DNA from: Streptomyces radicis
GTDB taxonomy: Bacteria > Actinomycetota > Actinomycetes > Streptomycetales > Streptomycetaceae
Length of the DNA stretch: 64,000 bases
Assembly: GCF_003626575.1 (NCBI RefSeq)
Contig: NZ_RBDY01000014.1
Span: forward strand, 1 to 64,000
Direction of reading: 5' to 3'
Of the stretch, positions 33,086 to 42,563 are shown in pieces. Under the pieces are notes generated by a model. That model did not search any database. It was given only the letters and a program-made list of their open reading frames with translations, and was not told the origin of the DNA. Position 1 is the first letter of the stretch; the number at the start of each line of letters is the position of its first letter. The position numbers and the translations under genes are program-made.

Positions 33086-33481
33086 TCAGCCCTTCTTGGT
33101 CTCCCAGAAGATCTTGTCGATCTGGGCGATGTGATCAAGGGCCTTCTGGCCGGTCTCCGGGTCGGTGGAGCCCTTGGCGGCGCTGAGCGCCTTGAGGGTG
33201 TCGTTCACCAGCTGGTGCAGCTCGGGGTACTTCTCGAAGTGCGGGGGCTTGAAGTAGTCGCTCCACAGCACCGAGACATGGTGCTTCGCCAGCTCGGCCC
33301 GCTCCTCCTTGATGACGATGGCGCGCGTGCGGTAGGCCGGGTCGTCGTTGGCCTGGTACTTCTCCTGGATGGCCTTCACCGACTCGGCTTCGATCCGGGC
33401 CTGGGCGGGGTCGTAGACGCCGCAGGGCAGATCGCAGTGCGCGCTGACCCTGACCGTGGGGGCAAACAGGCGGGAGAGCAT
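33086..33481 (-). CDS. sodN: Nickel superoxide dismutase SodN precursor
   Basis: A 131-residue precursor of the cytoplasmic nickel SOD. Residues 1-14 (MLSRLFAPTVRVSA) are the leader removed by SodX; the mature protein then starts HCDLPCGVYDP, the nickel-hook in which His1, Cys2 and Cys6 surround the metal. Mature length is 117, exactly the known size. ATG 33481 has AGGAAGGA upstream. It is divergent from sodX. Nickel availability normally switches between SodN and the iron enzyme through Nur, but no Nur box was identified here. Confidence 0.96.
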   Translation of the reverse strand: MLSRLFAPTVRVSAHCDLPCGVYDPAQARIEAESVKAIQEKYQANDDPAYRTRAIVIKEERAELAKHHVSVLWSDYFKPPHFEKYPELHQLVNDTLKALSAAKGSTDPETGQKALDHIAQIDKIFWETKKG

Positions 33482-33653
33482 GAGAGCCGTCCTTCCTCGT
33501 GATCGTCTTCTCCCGGGCGACATTACTCCGTGCAGGGCGCGTTTTCTCGGCGGACCCGGGGCACGCGGCGGGGCTAGGCCAAAAGTCCAATGCTTGACTG
33601 GGTCCGGTGGCGGACGATGGCCGTGAACGCGCGGGTGAACCGTGAGGAGAGCG

Positions 33654-34055
33654 ATGAGGCTGGGGCTGGCCGAGGTCTACAACCCCTCGATGCTGCCCAC
33701 GTTGCGACCGGGGGACCGGCTGCTGCTGAGCTATGGGGCGCGTGTGCGCCCCGGGGACGTCGTGGTGCTGTGCCATCCGTTCCAGCACGACCTGCTGATC
33801 GTCAAGCGCGCGGTGGAACGGCGCGGCGGCGGCTGGTGGGTGGTGGGGGACAACCCCGAGGTGACGAACGACAGCCGTGAGTTCGGCGCGGTGCCCGACG
33901 ACCTGGTGCGGGCGCGGGCGCTGTTGCGGCTGCGGTCGCCGCGCGCGCCGAGGCCGGGCGGGGGGCCTCAGGGCTCGGAGGTCTCCGCGCTGCGGCGGCT
34001 CGCGTCGTCGGTCCGGCCGCTCGGCGCGCGCTCGCGGCGCTTGCGGGCGCGGTAG
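33654..34055 (+). CDS. sodX: SodX, nickel-SOD maturation protease (signal-peptidase S26-like)
   Basis: A 133-residue soluble S26-type protease that cleaves the SodN leader. The Ser12-Met dyad element is VYNPSMLPTLRPGDRLLL, and Lys51 in LLIVKRAVERR is the general base; WWVVGDNPEVTNDSREFGAV is the conserved box E. GAGGAGAGCG precedes ATG 33654. It lacks a membrane anchor, as expected for cytosolic SodN. Its last 88 bases overlap the end of the convergent CGNR gene, so the C-terminal tail (after about residue 100) is weakly supported as functional. Confidence 0.9.
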   Translation: MRLGLAEVYNPSMLPTLRPGDRLLLSYGARVRPGDVVVLCHPFQHDLLIVKRAVERRGGGWWVVGDNPEVTNDSREFGAVPDDLVRARALLRLRSPRAPRPGGGPQGSEVSALRRLASSVRPLGARSRRLRAR

Positions 34056-34588
34056 GCGGCGACGTTGGCGCGCGTGGCGCAGCGGTCGGAGCAGTAGCGC
34101 TTGGAGCGGTTGGTCGAGGTGTCGATGTAGGCGTTACGGCAGGGCGCGGCCTCGCAGACGCCGAGCCGGTCCACGCCCAGGTCGGTCAGCTGGAACGCCA
34201 GGCCCATGCACGCGATCGCGGCGTACCCCGCGGTCGCGCTCGACGGGTGCTCGGCCAGGTGCAGGTGCCAGCGCGGGCGGCCCGCCTCGTCGAGGTAATC
34301 GTGCCCCGAGATCTGCGGGCTCGCGGGGTACTCGAGCAGCAGGGCGTTGAGCAGGTCGACGGCCGCCACCTCGTCGCCGTCGGCGGCCGCGGTGAAGACC
34401 GCGCGCAGCCGCGACCTGACCCCGCGCAGCCGGGTCACATCGGCCTCCCCGGCCCGCCGCGCCGCGTGCCGCGCCTCACCGAACAGGCCGCGCACGGCGT
34501 CCACCGAGGTGAGGCTGTCGGTGCCACGCAGCGGCTCCTCGGTGTTCACCAGGCGCACGGCGAAGTCGGAGTAATAGGTGAGTTCCAA
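33968..34588 (-). CDS. CGNR zinc-finger / ABATE-domain regulator
   Basis: A 206-residue protein. The N-terminal ABATE-type domain (MELTYYSDFAVRLVNTEEPL, LRAVFTAAADGDEVAAVDLL) is followed by the CGNR zinc finger: VCEAAPCRNAYIDTSTNRSK then RYCSDRCATRANVAAYR, with four metal-binding cysteines. These proteins are probable DNA-binding stress regulators. It is divergent from a methyltransferase, and the gap has repeated CTTACCGG elements. The stop region overlaps sodX. Confidence 0.88.
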   Translation of the reverse strand: MELTYYSDFAVRLVNTEEPLRGTDSLTSVDAVRGLFGEARHAARRAGEADVTRLRGVRSRLRAVFTAAADGDEVAAVDLLNALLLEYPASPQISGHDYLDEAGRPRWHLHLAEHPSSATAGYAAIACMGLAFQLTDLGVDRLGVCEAAPCRNAYIDTSTNRSKRYCSDRCATRANVAAYRARKRRERAPSGRTDDASRRSAETSEP

Positions 34589-34596
34589 TTGTGTTC

Positions 34597-34669
34597 CTTA
34601 CCGGAGCGGGCTATGGTCAGCAGCGTACTAGTAAGGGGTGCGCTCGGAGGGTGTCTCTTACCGGGGGTC
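34597..34669. promoter_or_regulatory. Direct repeats CTTACCGG in a divergent promoter region
   Basis: CTTACCGGAG occurs about 34596-34605 and CTTACCGGGG about 34659-34668, with ACTAGTAAGG between them. Both lie in the 113-base gap between the CGNR regulator and the methyltransferase, so an operator shared by both genes is plausible. Confidence 0.4.
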
Positions 34670-34701
34670 ATGCCCCGGTGCTGCTCGAGGGAGGAGCGGG
34701 A

Positions 34702-35460
34702 ATGACGGACTGGCAGGGGTGGCAGGAGAGTTGGGACCGGCAGCAGGAGTGGTACATGCCGGACCGGGAGGACCGTTTCCGGGTCATGCTCGACGCCGTC
34801 GAGGCGTTCGTGGGGGACAAGCCGCGCGTGCTCGACCTGGCATGCGGTACGGGCAGCATCACGCGGCGGCTGCTGCGCCGCTTCCCCGAGGCGCGCTCCA
34901 CGGGCGTCGACCTCGACCCGGCGCTGCTCGCGATCGCGCGTGGCACGTTCGACGGCGATGAACGGGTCTCGTTCGTCTCGGCCGACCTGACAGAGCCCGA
35001 CTGGGCGGACGCGCTGCCGCACGTCCCTTACGACGCCGTGCTCACCTCGACCGCGCTGCACTGGCTCGACGGGCGCGCCCTGGTGACGCTCTACGGGCAG
35101 CTCGCGGGCCTGGTGCGCCCCGGCGGCATCCTGCTCAACGCCGACCACATGCCGGATGACTCCACCCCGCTCATCACGGCGGCGGAGCGGGCGTTCACCA
35201 AGGCGCGGCAGGAGCGGGAGCGGGCCGGGGGCGTGGCGGACTGGGCCGAGTGGTGGCGTTCGGTGGCCGACTCGCCCGAGCTCGGGGAGCTGGCGCGCGA
35301 GCGGTTCCGCCTCATCGGCGACCCCACCGCGGGCGACCACAGCGAGGGCGAGGTCCACCCGGTGGGCTGGCACGCCGAGACGCTGCGCGCCGCGGGCTTC
35401 GCCGAGGCGCGCGCGGCGTGGGTGTCGCTGACGGACGCGGTGATCCTGGCGCTGCGCTGA
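34702..35460 (+). CDS. SAM-dependent class I methyltransferase
   Basis: A 252-residue protein with the SAM motif I VLDLACGTGSITRRLL, motif II acidic residue in STGVDLDPALLAIARG, and VSFVSADLTEP. It opens TDWQGWQESWDRQQEWYMPD. Length and lack of other domains fit small-molecule methyltransferases; substrate unknown. GGAGGAGCGGGA precedes ATG 34702. It is divergent from the CGNR regulator, which may control it, and convergent with malic enzyme. Confidence 0.85.
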   Translation: MTDWQGWQESWDRQQEWYMPDREDRFRVMLDAVEAFVGDKPRVLDLACGTGSITRRLLRRFPEARSTGVDLDPALLAIARGTFDGDERVSFVSADLTEPDWADALPHVPYDAVLTSTALHWLDGRALVTLYGQLAGLVRPGGILLNADHMPDDSTPLITAAERAFTKARQERERAGGVADWAEWWRSVADSPELGELARERFRLIGDPTAGDHSEGEVHPVGWHAETLRAAGFAEARAAWVSLTDAVILALR

Positions 35461-35478
35461 GCCACCGGGCGTGGGCGT

Positions 35479-35546
35479 GCGCGAACGGCCCGCGCTTCCG
35501 CTCCGGGCGCTGGGGGCGCGAGGGGTGGAACGCGGGCCGTTCGCGC
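35479..35546. terminator. Long inverted repeat between methyltransferase and malic enzyme
   Basis: GCGCGAACGGCCCGCG (35479-35494) is a perfect 16-base complement of CGCGGGCCGTTCGCGC (35531-35546), with a 36-base loop whose ends (CTTCC / GGAA) extend the pairing. It sits between convergent stops at 35460 and 35553, so it probably terminates both transcripts; the large loop is unusual. Confidence 0.6.
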
Positions 35547-35552
35547 GCCGCG

Positions 35553-36749
<1,197 letters not shown>

Positions 36750-37255
36750 TGATTGAACCCCTTTGTCGCAATCTCGGGTTGAGGAATGGGACGCCCCCCG
36801 GTCGGAGGCGTGTGGGCACCACGTCCGCGCGGGTGGGCGGTGGACGCCGGACGCGTCGCACACGCGCCCTTGTCCCCGGGTGAGGGGTGTTCTGGGATCG
36901 TTCTACCTGATCGCGCGTTCCGGGGGCGCGCGCGTTCGGTAACCGGATCGTGAACGCGCGCGCCCGGGCGAGGGCCGGAACGCGACGAGGAAGGACTACC
37001 CAGCCCACCGCGGGGCCAGGGAGCGTGAGGCATCTCTCACCGTTGCCCAAGAGGGCCTTTAGATCCGGGGAGATGTTCACTCCCGGTCACCGGTGACGGG
37101 TGTCCGTTATCCGATCTTGACGTATTGGGTCACCGGAGGTGTGGGTTCGGGTGGCAGGATGCCCTCCATCGAAAATTGCACCCACTCGTGACACCCGAAG
37201 ACGCGTGCCTCGATTCTCACTCCCCGATCTTCCGCCACCCCAGGAGGCTCACCCC
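36750..37255. other. Gene-free 506-bp divergent region between malic enzyme and the amino-acid ABC operon
   Basis: No credible ORF. It contains a perfect 14-base inverted repeat at 36924-36965, the palindrome GTCACCGGTGAC at 37086-37097 with a half-copy GTCACCGG at 37130, and a -35-like TTGACG at 37117-37122. Promoters of both divergent genes must lie here. Confidence 0.65.
36924..36965. repeat. Perfect 14-bp inverted repeat with 14-base loop
   Basis: GGGCGCGCGCGTTC (36924-36937) pairs with GAACGCGCGCGCCC (36952-36965). It lies upstream of both flanking genes, not downstream, so it is not an ordinary terminator; it may be a leader structure or a recognition site. Confidence 0.6.
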
Positions 37256-38206
37256 ATGATCGCCAGCACCACCCGCCGCTCCCGCCTCGCCGCGGTCGGC
37301 GCGTTCGCCGTGGGCGCCCTGCTGCTGAGCGCGTGCGGCGACCAGACCGACGACGCGGACAACGGGGACGAGAGCGCGGCGCCCGAGTCGTCCGCCGAGG
37401 AGAACGGGTCCACGGGGGCCGCGGCCGACCTGCTGCCGCAGGACATCAGGGACGCGGGGGAGGTCGTCGTCGGCTCCGACATCGCGTACGCCCCCATCGA
37501 GTTCATCGACGAGAACGACGAGATAGCGGGCGTCGACCCGGACATAGCCGCGGCGCTCGGCGAGGTCCTCGGCGTCGAGTTCACCTTCGAGAACGGCACG
37601 TTCGACGGCCTCGTGCTCGGCATGAACAACGGTCGCTACGACATCATCATGTCCGCGATGACCGACACCCGCGAGCGCCAGGAGGGCGCGAGCGCGGACG
37701 CCGAGGGCGGCGGCGCCGACTTCGTGAACTACTTCCAGGCGGGCTCCGCCATCCTCGTCGAGGCGGGCAACCCCGAGGGCATCCAGTCCGTCGACGACCT
37801 GTGCGGCCTCACGGTCGCCGCCCAGCGCGGCACGGCCAACGAGACCCTCATCGAGGAGCAGCAGGCGTCCTGCGACGAGGAGATCGACCCGCTCATCAGC
37901 GACGTCGACTCCGAGTCGATCACCAACCTCCAGAACGGCCGCGCCCAGGCCGTCATCACCGACTACCCGGTGGCGCTCTACAACGAGCTGACCGCGGGCG
38001 GCGGCGAGCTGTTCGAGGTCACGGGCGACCAGATCGACGCCGCGCCCTACGGCATCGCGGTCCCCAAGGAGGAGACGGAGCTGCGCGACGCGCTCCAGGC
38101 CGCGCTCCAGGAGATCATCGACAACGGCACCTACGGCGAGATCCTGGCCGAGTGGAACGCCGAGGCCGGGGCCATCGAAGAGGCGACCGTCAACGCGGGC
38201 GAGTGA
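37256..38206 (+). CDS. Amino-acid ABC transporter, substrate-binding lipoprotein
   Basis: A 316-residue family 3 solute-binding protein for polar amino acids, probably glutamine/glutamate. The lipoprotein signal ends LLLSAC with Cys27 after MIASTTRRSRLAAVGAFAVG, and an acidic/Ser tether follows. The domain contains VVVGSDIAYAPIEFID, FDGLVLGMNNGRYDIIMSAM and LCGLTVAAQRGTANETLIEE, typical of this family. ATG 37256 has AGGAGG upstream. First gene of a three-gene operon. Confidence 0.88.
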   Translation: MIASTTRRSRLAAVGAFAVGALLLSACGDQTDDADNGDESAAPESSAEENGSTGAAADLLPQDIRDAGEVVVGSDIAYAPIEFIDENDEIAGVDPDIAAALGEVLGVEFTFENGTFDGLVLGMNNGRYDIIMSAMTDTRERQEGASADAEGGGADFVNYFQAGSAILVEAGNPEGIQSVDDLCGLTVAAQRGTANETLIEEQQASCDEEIDPLISDVDSESITNLQNGRAQAVITDYPVALYNELTAGGGELFEVTGDQIDAAPYGIAVPKEETELRDALQAALQEIIDNGTYGEILAEWNAEAGAIEEATVNAGE

Positions 38207-38212
38207 CGCGAC

Positions 38213-39166
38213 GTGCCCGATCCGGAGAAGACTCCCACGTCGGCGCCCGTTCCCGCGCCGCGTGACGCGGTGCCGCCCGAGGCCATCAAGGCGGTCCCGG
38301 TGCGGCACTACGGCCGCTGGGTCAGCGCCGTCGGCGTGCTGGTCCTGCTCGGGCTGCTCGTCCAGGCGTTCGCGGGCGCCGACATCCGCTGGGAGGTGGT
38401 CGGCGACCACCTCACGTACGACACCGTGCTGCGCGGCGCGTGGGAGACGCTGTGGATCACGCTGCTCTCCATGCTGATCGGCGTGGTGCTCGGCATGCTC
38501 CTCGCGGTGATGCGCCTTTCGTCCAACCCGGTGCTCTCCAGCGTCGCGTGGGGCTACATCTGGTTCTTCCGCGGCACCCCGGTGCTGGTGCAGCTCTATC
38601 TGTGGTTCAACCTGTCGCTCATCTTCGAGGTCCTCAACGTGGGCTTCTACAAGGACGAGATGAACCAGGTCATCACGTCCTTCGTGGCCGCGCTGCTCGG
38701 CCTCGGCCTCAACGAGGCCGCCTACATGGCGGAGATCGGCCGCGCCGGGATCCTGTCCGTCGACCCGGGCCAGACGGAGGCCGCGCACGCGCTCGGCATG
38801 AACAGTGCCAAGACCACGCGCCGGATCGTGCTGCCGCAGGCGATGCGCGTGATCATCCCGCCGACGGGCAACGAGTTCATCAACATGCTCAAGACCTCGT
38901 CGCTGGTCTCCGCGATCAGCCATGAGGAGCTGTTTCTCGCGAGTACCAACGTCAGCTCCCGCAACCTCGCGGTGATGGAGATGCTGATCGTCGCGACGGT
39001 CTGGTATCTCATCCTGACCACGGTCTTCAGCATCGGCCAGTACTACCTGGAACGGCACTACTCGAAGGGTTCGGGACGGGGGCTGCCGCCCACCCCGCTC
39101 CAGCGGATACGGGCCCAGCTCACCAGCTTCAGGACCAGGAGCCAGGTGGGAGGCGAGCGGATATGA
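38213..39166 (+). CDS. Amino-acid ABC transporter permease
   Basis: A 317-residue HisMQ-type permease. It has a 30-residue Pro-rich lead, then about five membrane segments (VSAVGVLVLLGLLVQAF, TLWITLLSMLIGVVLGMLLA, AWGYIWFFRGTPVLVQLYLW). The EAA-loop region GQTEAAHALGMNSAKTTRRI is diagnostic. GTG 38213 lies six bases after the binding-protein stop, and the stop overlaps the ATPase start. It forms a homodimer or single channel for this system. Confidence 0.88.
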   Translation: MPDPEKTPTSAPVPAPRDAVPPEAIKAVPVRHYGRWVSAVGVLVLLGLLVQAFAGADIRWEVVGDHLTYDTVLRGAWETLWITLLSMLIGVVLGMLLAVMRLSSNPVLSSVAWGYIWFFRGTPVLVQLYLWFNLSLIFEVLNVGFYKDEMNQVITSFVAALLGLGLNEAAYMAEIGRAGILSVDPGQTEAAHALGMNSAKTTRRIVLPQAMRVIIPPTGNEFINMLKTSSLVSAISHEELFLASTNVSSRNLAVMEMLIVATVWYLILTTVFSIGQYYLERHYSKGSGRGLPPTPLQRIRAQLTSFRTRSQVGGERI

Positions 39167-39930
39167 GCGGCCACCCGATGGTCAAGTCCGAACAGGTCCA
39201 CAAGTCGTTCGGCCCGATCGAGGTGCTCAAGGGCATCGACCTCGAGGTCCGCGCGGGCGAGGTGTTCTGCATCGTCGGCCCCTCGGGCTCGGGCAAGTCC
39301 ACGTTCCTGCGCTGCATCAACCACCTGGAGAAGATCAACGCGGGCCGCCTGTACGTCGACGGGCACCTGGTCGGCTACCGGCAGCGGGGCAACAAGCTCT
39401 ACGAGATGCGCGAGCGCGAGGTCGCCACGCAGCGCCGCGACATCGGCATGGTGTTCCAGCGCTTCAACCTCTTCCCGCACATGACCGCCGCCGAGAACGT
39501 CATGGAGGCCCCGGTCCAGGTCAAGGGCCTGCGCAGGGCCGAGGCGCGCGAGCGGGCCGAGCGGCTGCTGGCCCGCGTCGGGCTCGCCGACCGCGTGGAC
39601 TCCTACCCCTCGCAGCTCTCGGGGGGGCAGCAGCAGCGGGTGGCCATCGCCAGGGCGCTGGCCATGGAGCCCAAGCTGATGCTGTTCGACGAGCCCACGT
39701 CGGCGCTCGACCCCGAGCTGGTCGGCGAGGTGCTCGACGTGATGCGGGCGCTGGCCGAGGACGGGATGACCATGATCGTGGTCACCCATGAGATGGGGTT
39801 CGCGCGTGAGGTCGGCGACTCGCTGGTCTTCATGGACGGCGGCGTGGTGGTCGAGTCGGGCCACCCCCGCGAGGTCCTGGCCAACCCCCGCCACGAGCGC
39901 ACGAAGGCGTTCCTCTCGAAGGTGCTGTGA
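39163..39930 (+). CDS. Amino-acid ABC transporter ATP-binding protein (GlnQ type)
   Basis: A 255-residue ATPase. Walker A is VGPSGSGKSTFLRC, the Q-loop VFQRFNLFPHMTAAENVMEA, the signature SYPSQLSGGQQQRVAIARAL, Walker B LMLFDEPTSALDPE and the H-switch VVTHEMGF. All are intact. The start ATG overlaps the permease stop (ATGA). It powers uptake of the amino acid bound by the lipoprotein. Confidence 0.92.
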   Translation: MSGHPMVKSEQVHKSFGPIEVLKGIDLEVRAGEVFCIVGPSGSGKSTFLRCINHLEKINAGRLYVDGHLVGYRQRGNKLYEMREREVATQRRDIGMVFQRFNLFPHMTAAENVMEAPVQVKGLRRAEARERAERLLARVGLADRVDSYPSQLSGGQQQRVAIARALAMEPKLMLFDEPTSALDPELVGEVLDVMRALAEDGMTMIVVTHEMGFAREVGDSLVFMDGGVVVESGHPREVLANPRHERTKAFLSKVL

Positions 39931-40009
39931 ACGCGGACGCGCACGGCCTCTGAACGCGCGAACGCCCCGGCCGCCGCGGGCTGATCCCGGAGGCCCGCCC
40001 GGGCAGGGC

Positions 40010-40543
40010 CTAGCGTTGTTTGGCCCAGATCTCGAGCGGGTCCCCGGCGCGCGGTGTGAGCCGCCCCGGACCCGACCAGCCCCAGGAGCGGAACGCCTCG
40101 TGCGCGGGCGCGCTCCCCGAAGGGAAGGCCGCCAGGGCCAGCGGCGCGGTGCTGCGCGCGAGCAGCTGGGCCACCAGGCGGGTGGCCACGTGCTGGTTCC
40201 TTCGGCGCTTGACCACCATGAGGCCCGCGAGCACGAAGACCTGCCGGGGCACGGCCAACTCGCCGACGAGGGTCGGCGGGTCGTCGAACCCGTCCCACCA
40301 ACGGCCCCCGCGTTCGGCCCTGAAGCCGTACGCGCAGCCGACCAGCGCCGGATCGCCCGCCACCACCAGGTCGAACTCCGGCTGCTGCACGTCGTGGTCG
40401 ACGAAGTGCCGGATGAACGCCTCCCGGGTCGACGCCTCCGCTCCCTGGGCGTCCCGGTGGGCCTCCGCGTACAGGTCCCCCAGGTCCTCGCGCTCCGTCT
40501 CGGCCTGCCACCTGCTCAGCCGTCGGAGAAACACCGTGCTCAT
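40010..40543 (-). CDS. GNAT-like acetyltransferase
   Basis: A 177-residue protein beginning MSTVFLRRLSRWQAETERED. It has the beta-strand VFVLAGLMVVKRRRNQHVATRLVAQLL, which corresponds to the GNAT beta4/alpha3 acetyl-CoA site (V-x-x-x-x-R-x-x-x-A-x-R-L), although the usual GxG is replaced by RRNQHVA. The C-terminus APAHEAFRSWGWS fits the last GNAT motif. GGGGAGG is eight bases before ATG 40543. Acceptor unknown. Confidence 0.65.
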   Translation of the reverse strand: MSTVFLRRLSRWQAETEREDLGDLYAEAHRDAQGAEASTREAFIRHFVDHDVQQPEFDLVVAGDPALVGCAYGFRAERGGRWWDGFDDPPTLVGELAVPRQVFVLAGLMVVKRRRNQHVATRLVAQLLARSTAPLALAAFPSGSAPAHEAFRSWGWSGPGRLTPRAGDPLEIWAKQR

Positions 40544-40629
40544 GGCCACATCCTCCCCGCGCCCTCATATCGTGGCACCTGACAGAGCGTTGTGGAATGT
40601 GCGAACCCCCGGCGGTTAGCGTGGGGGGT

Positions 40630-41598
40630 ATGTTCGCAGCCTACGCAGCACGTTTCAGTCAGGAGCACCCGCTCGACGGCCTGGAGCTCGGCGACCGGCC
40701 CGAGCCGGCGGACCTGCCGGACGACTGGACGGTGATCGACGTCCGCGCCGCCTCCCTCAACCACCACGACCTGTGGACGCTGCGCGGCGTGGGCATCACC
40801 GAGCAGGCGCTCCCGATGATCCTGGGCTGCGACGCCGCGGGCGTGGACCCCCAGGGCAACGAGGTGGTGATCCACTCCGTCATCGGCGCCACGGGCCACG
40901 GCGTCGGGCCCACCGAGCGCCGCAGCCTGCTGACCGAGCGGTACCAGGGGACATTCGCCCAACGGGTCGCCGTCCCCGCGTGGAACGTCCTGCCCAAGCC
41001 GCCCGCGCTCTCCTTCGAGGAGGCGGCCTGCCTGCCCACCGCGTGGCTGACGGCGTACCGCATGCTGTTCGGCCAGGCCGGGGTCGGGCCCGGCGACAGC
41101 GTGCTGGTGCAGGGCGCGGGGGGAGGGGTGGCCACCGCGGCGATCGCGCTCGGGGCCGCGGCCGGGCTGCGGATCTTCGTCACCAGCAGGGACGAGGCCA
41201 AGCGCAAGCGGGCCCTGGATCTGGGCGCCGAGGGGGCGTTCCCCTCGGGGGCGCGGCTGCCGCACCGGATGGATGCCGTGCTCGAGACGGTGGGCGCCGC
41301 CACGTGGTCGCACTCGATCAAGTCCCTGCGCCCCGGCGGCACCGTGGTGATCTCGGGCGCGACCTCGGGCCAGGCCCCGCCCTCCGCCGAGCTGAACCGG
41401 ATCTTCTTCCTCGAGCTCAAGGTCGTCGGCTCGACCATGGGCTCCAAGGAGGAGCTGGCCTCGCTGCTCTCCTTCTGCGCCACCACCGGGATCCGGCCCC
41501 TGATCGACGAGGCGCTTCCGTTGGAGCGCGCCGTCGAGGGCTTCACGCGGCTCGCGCACGGCGACGTCTTCGGCAAGATCGTCTTCACCGTTGAATGA
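40630..41598 (+). CDS. Zinc-free MDR-family oxidoreductase (quinone oxidoreductase-like)
   Basis: A 322-residue medium-chain dehydrogenase/reductase. N-terminal GroES-like domain: VIDVRAASLNHHDLWTLRGV and LGCDAAGVDPQGNEVV; Rossmann domain with VLVQGAGGGVATAAIALGAA. The Cys-rich structural zinc loop is absent, as in quinone oxidoreductases. C-terminus HGDVFGKIVFTVE is typical. Reduces an activated carbonyl or quinone with NADPH; substrate unknown. ATG 40630 follows a G-rich run. Confidence 0.85.
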   Translation: MFAAYAARFSQEHPLDGLELGDRPEPADLPDDWTVIDVRAASLNHHDLWTLRGVGITEQALPMILGCDAAGVDPQGNEVVIHSVIGATGHGVGPTERRSLLTERYQGTFAQRVAVPAWNVLPKPPALSFEEAACLPTAWLTAYRMLFGQAGVGPGDSVLVQGAGGGVATAAIALGAAAGLRIFVTSRDEAKRKRALDLGAEGAFPSGARLPHRMDAVLETVGAATWSHSIKSLRPGGTVVISGATSGQAPPSAELNRIFFLELKVVGSTMGSKEELASLLSFCATTGIRPLIDEALPLERAVEGFTRLAHGDVFGKIVFTVE

Positions 41599-41612
41599 GT
41601 GGCGCAGCGTGA

Positions 41613-41635
41613 GCGCCGCGGGGAGTGAGCGGCGC
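41613..41635. terminator. Short hairpin between MDR and PadR genes
   Basis: GCGCCGC (41613-41619) pairs with GCGGCGC (41629-41635) between convergent stops at 41598 and 41654. Confidence 0.4.
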
Positions 41636-41653
41636 GGAGCGGGCCGCGGGGCG

Positions 41654-42562
41654 TCAGCTCCCGGACGAGCGCAGCATCGCGATCACATGGGCCGCCGCCG
41701 TGGACAGCTGGCGGCGGGCCTCGCGCAGGCTCTCCTGGCTGACCCCGTGGTCCCGCGCCGCGTCCCGCACGTCGTCGCGGAACTTGTCGAGCAGCCGCCC
41801 CAGCTCGCGCTCCGGGTCGTCCACCGGCTCGGACGGCTCATCGGTGGCGGCCGCGTGCCACCAGGGCGCGCCCTGCTGCTCGGGGTGCTCGACGAACCGG
41901 CTCCAACCGCCTATCTCCTGGCCGATCCCGTCGAGTCCGCCCCACACCGCGTCCATCCAGCCCTCGGCGCCCCCGCCGCCGCGCGCCGCCTGCTCGCGCA
42001 GGCGCCTGGCGGCCTCCTCGAAGTGCCGCTTGGCCGACGCCGTCGCCTCCTGCGCCTGCCTGGCGTCCCGGCGGGCCCTGCGGCTCTCCTCCTTCGCCCG
42101 GCGCGCCTCCTCCTTGGCCTGCCGCGCCCGCGCCTGCCAGGCCGCGCGCCCCGCCGCCGTGTCGGTGCCCTCGGCGTACGCCGCGGCGGTGGCCTGCCTG
42201 ACCTCGTCGCGCAGGTGCTGGGCCGAGCCGCTGACGTCCTCCCTGATGTCCGCGGCGAGCGCGGCCAGCGAGTCCCTGATCTCCCGCTCGAGCGCGGTCA
42301 GCTCCTCCTCCCGTGAGGCCAACTCGCGCCGCCCTTCGGGGGTCAGCGTGTACACCTTGCGGCCGCCCTCGTCGGAGTGGGTGACAAGGCCCTCGGCCGC
42401 CAGCTTGGCCAGCCGGGGGTAGACCGTGCCGGCCGAGGGCGCGTAGAGCCCCTGGAAGCGCTCCTCGAGCAGCCGGATCACCTCGTATCCGTGCCGGGGC
42501 GCCTCCCCGAGCAGCTTCAACAGGTAGAGGCGGAGGCGGCCATGGCCGAAGACGGGGGGCAT
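41654..42562 (-). CDS. PadR-family transcriptional regulator with coiled-coil tail
   Basis: A 302-residue PadR protein. The wing-HTH is at 8-75: LRLYLLKLLGEAPRHGYEVI, LYAPSAGTVYPRLAKLAAEG and KVYTLTPEGRRELASREEEL. A long charged coiled-coil follows (about 140-200, QAKEEARRAKEESRRARRDA), and the tail is acidic. The ATG lies one base after the stop of the DUF4097 gene, so the two form an operon. Likely autorepressor acting at the GATATATCGCG repeats upstream of that operon. Confidence 0.87.
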   Translation of the reverse strand: MPPVFGHGRLRLYLLKLLGEAPRHGYEVIRLLEERFQGLYAPSAGTVYPRLAKLAAEGLVTHSDEGGRKVYTLTPEGRRELASREEELTALEREIRDSLAALAADIREDVSGSAQHLRDEVRQATAAAYAEGTDTAAGRAAWQARARQAKEEARRAKEESRRARRDARQAQEATASAKRHFEEAARRLREQAARGGGGAEGWMDAVWGGLDGIGQEIGGWSRFVEHPEQQGAPWWHAAATDEPSEPVDDPERELGRLLDKFRDDVRDAARDHGVSQESLREARRQLSTAAAHVIAMLRSSGS

Positions 42563-42563
42563 C

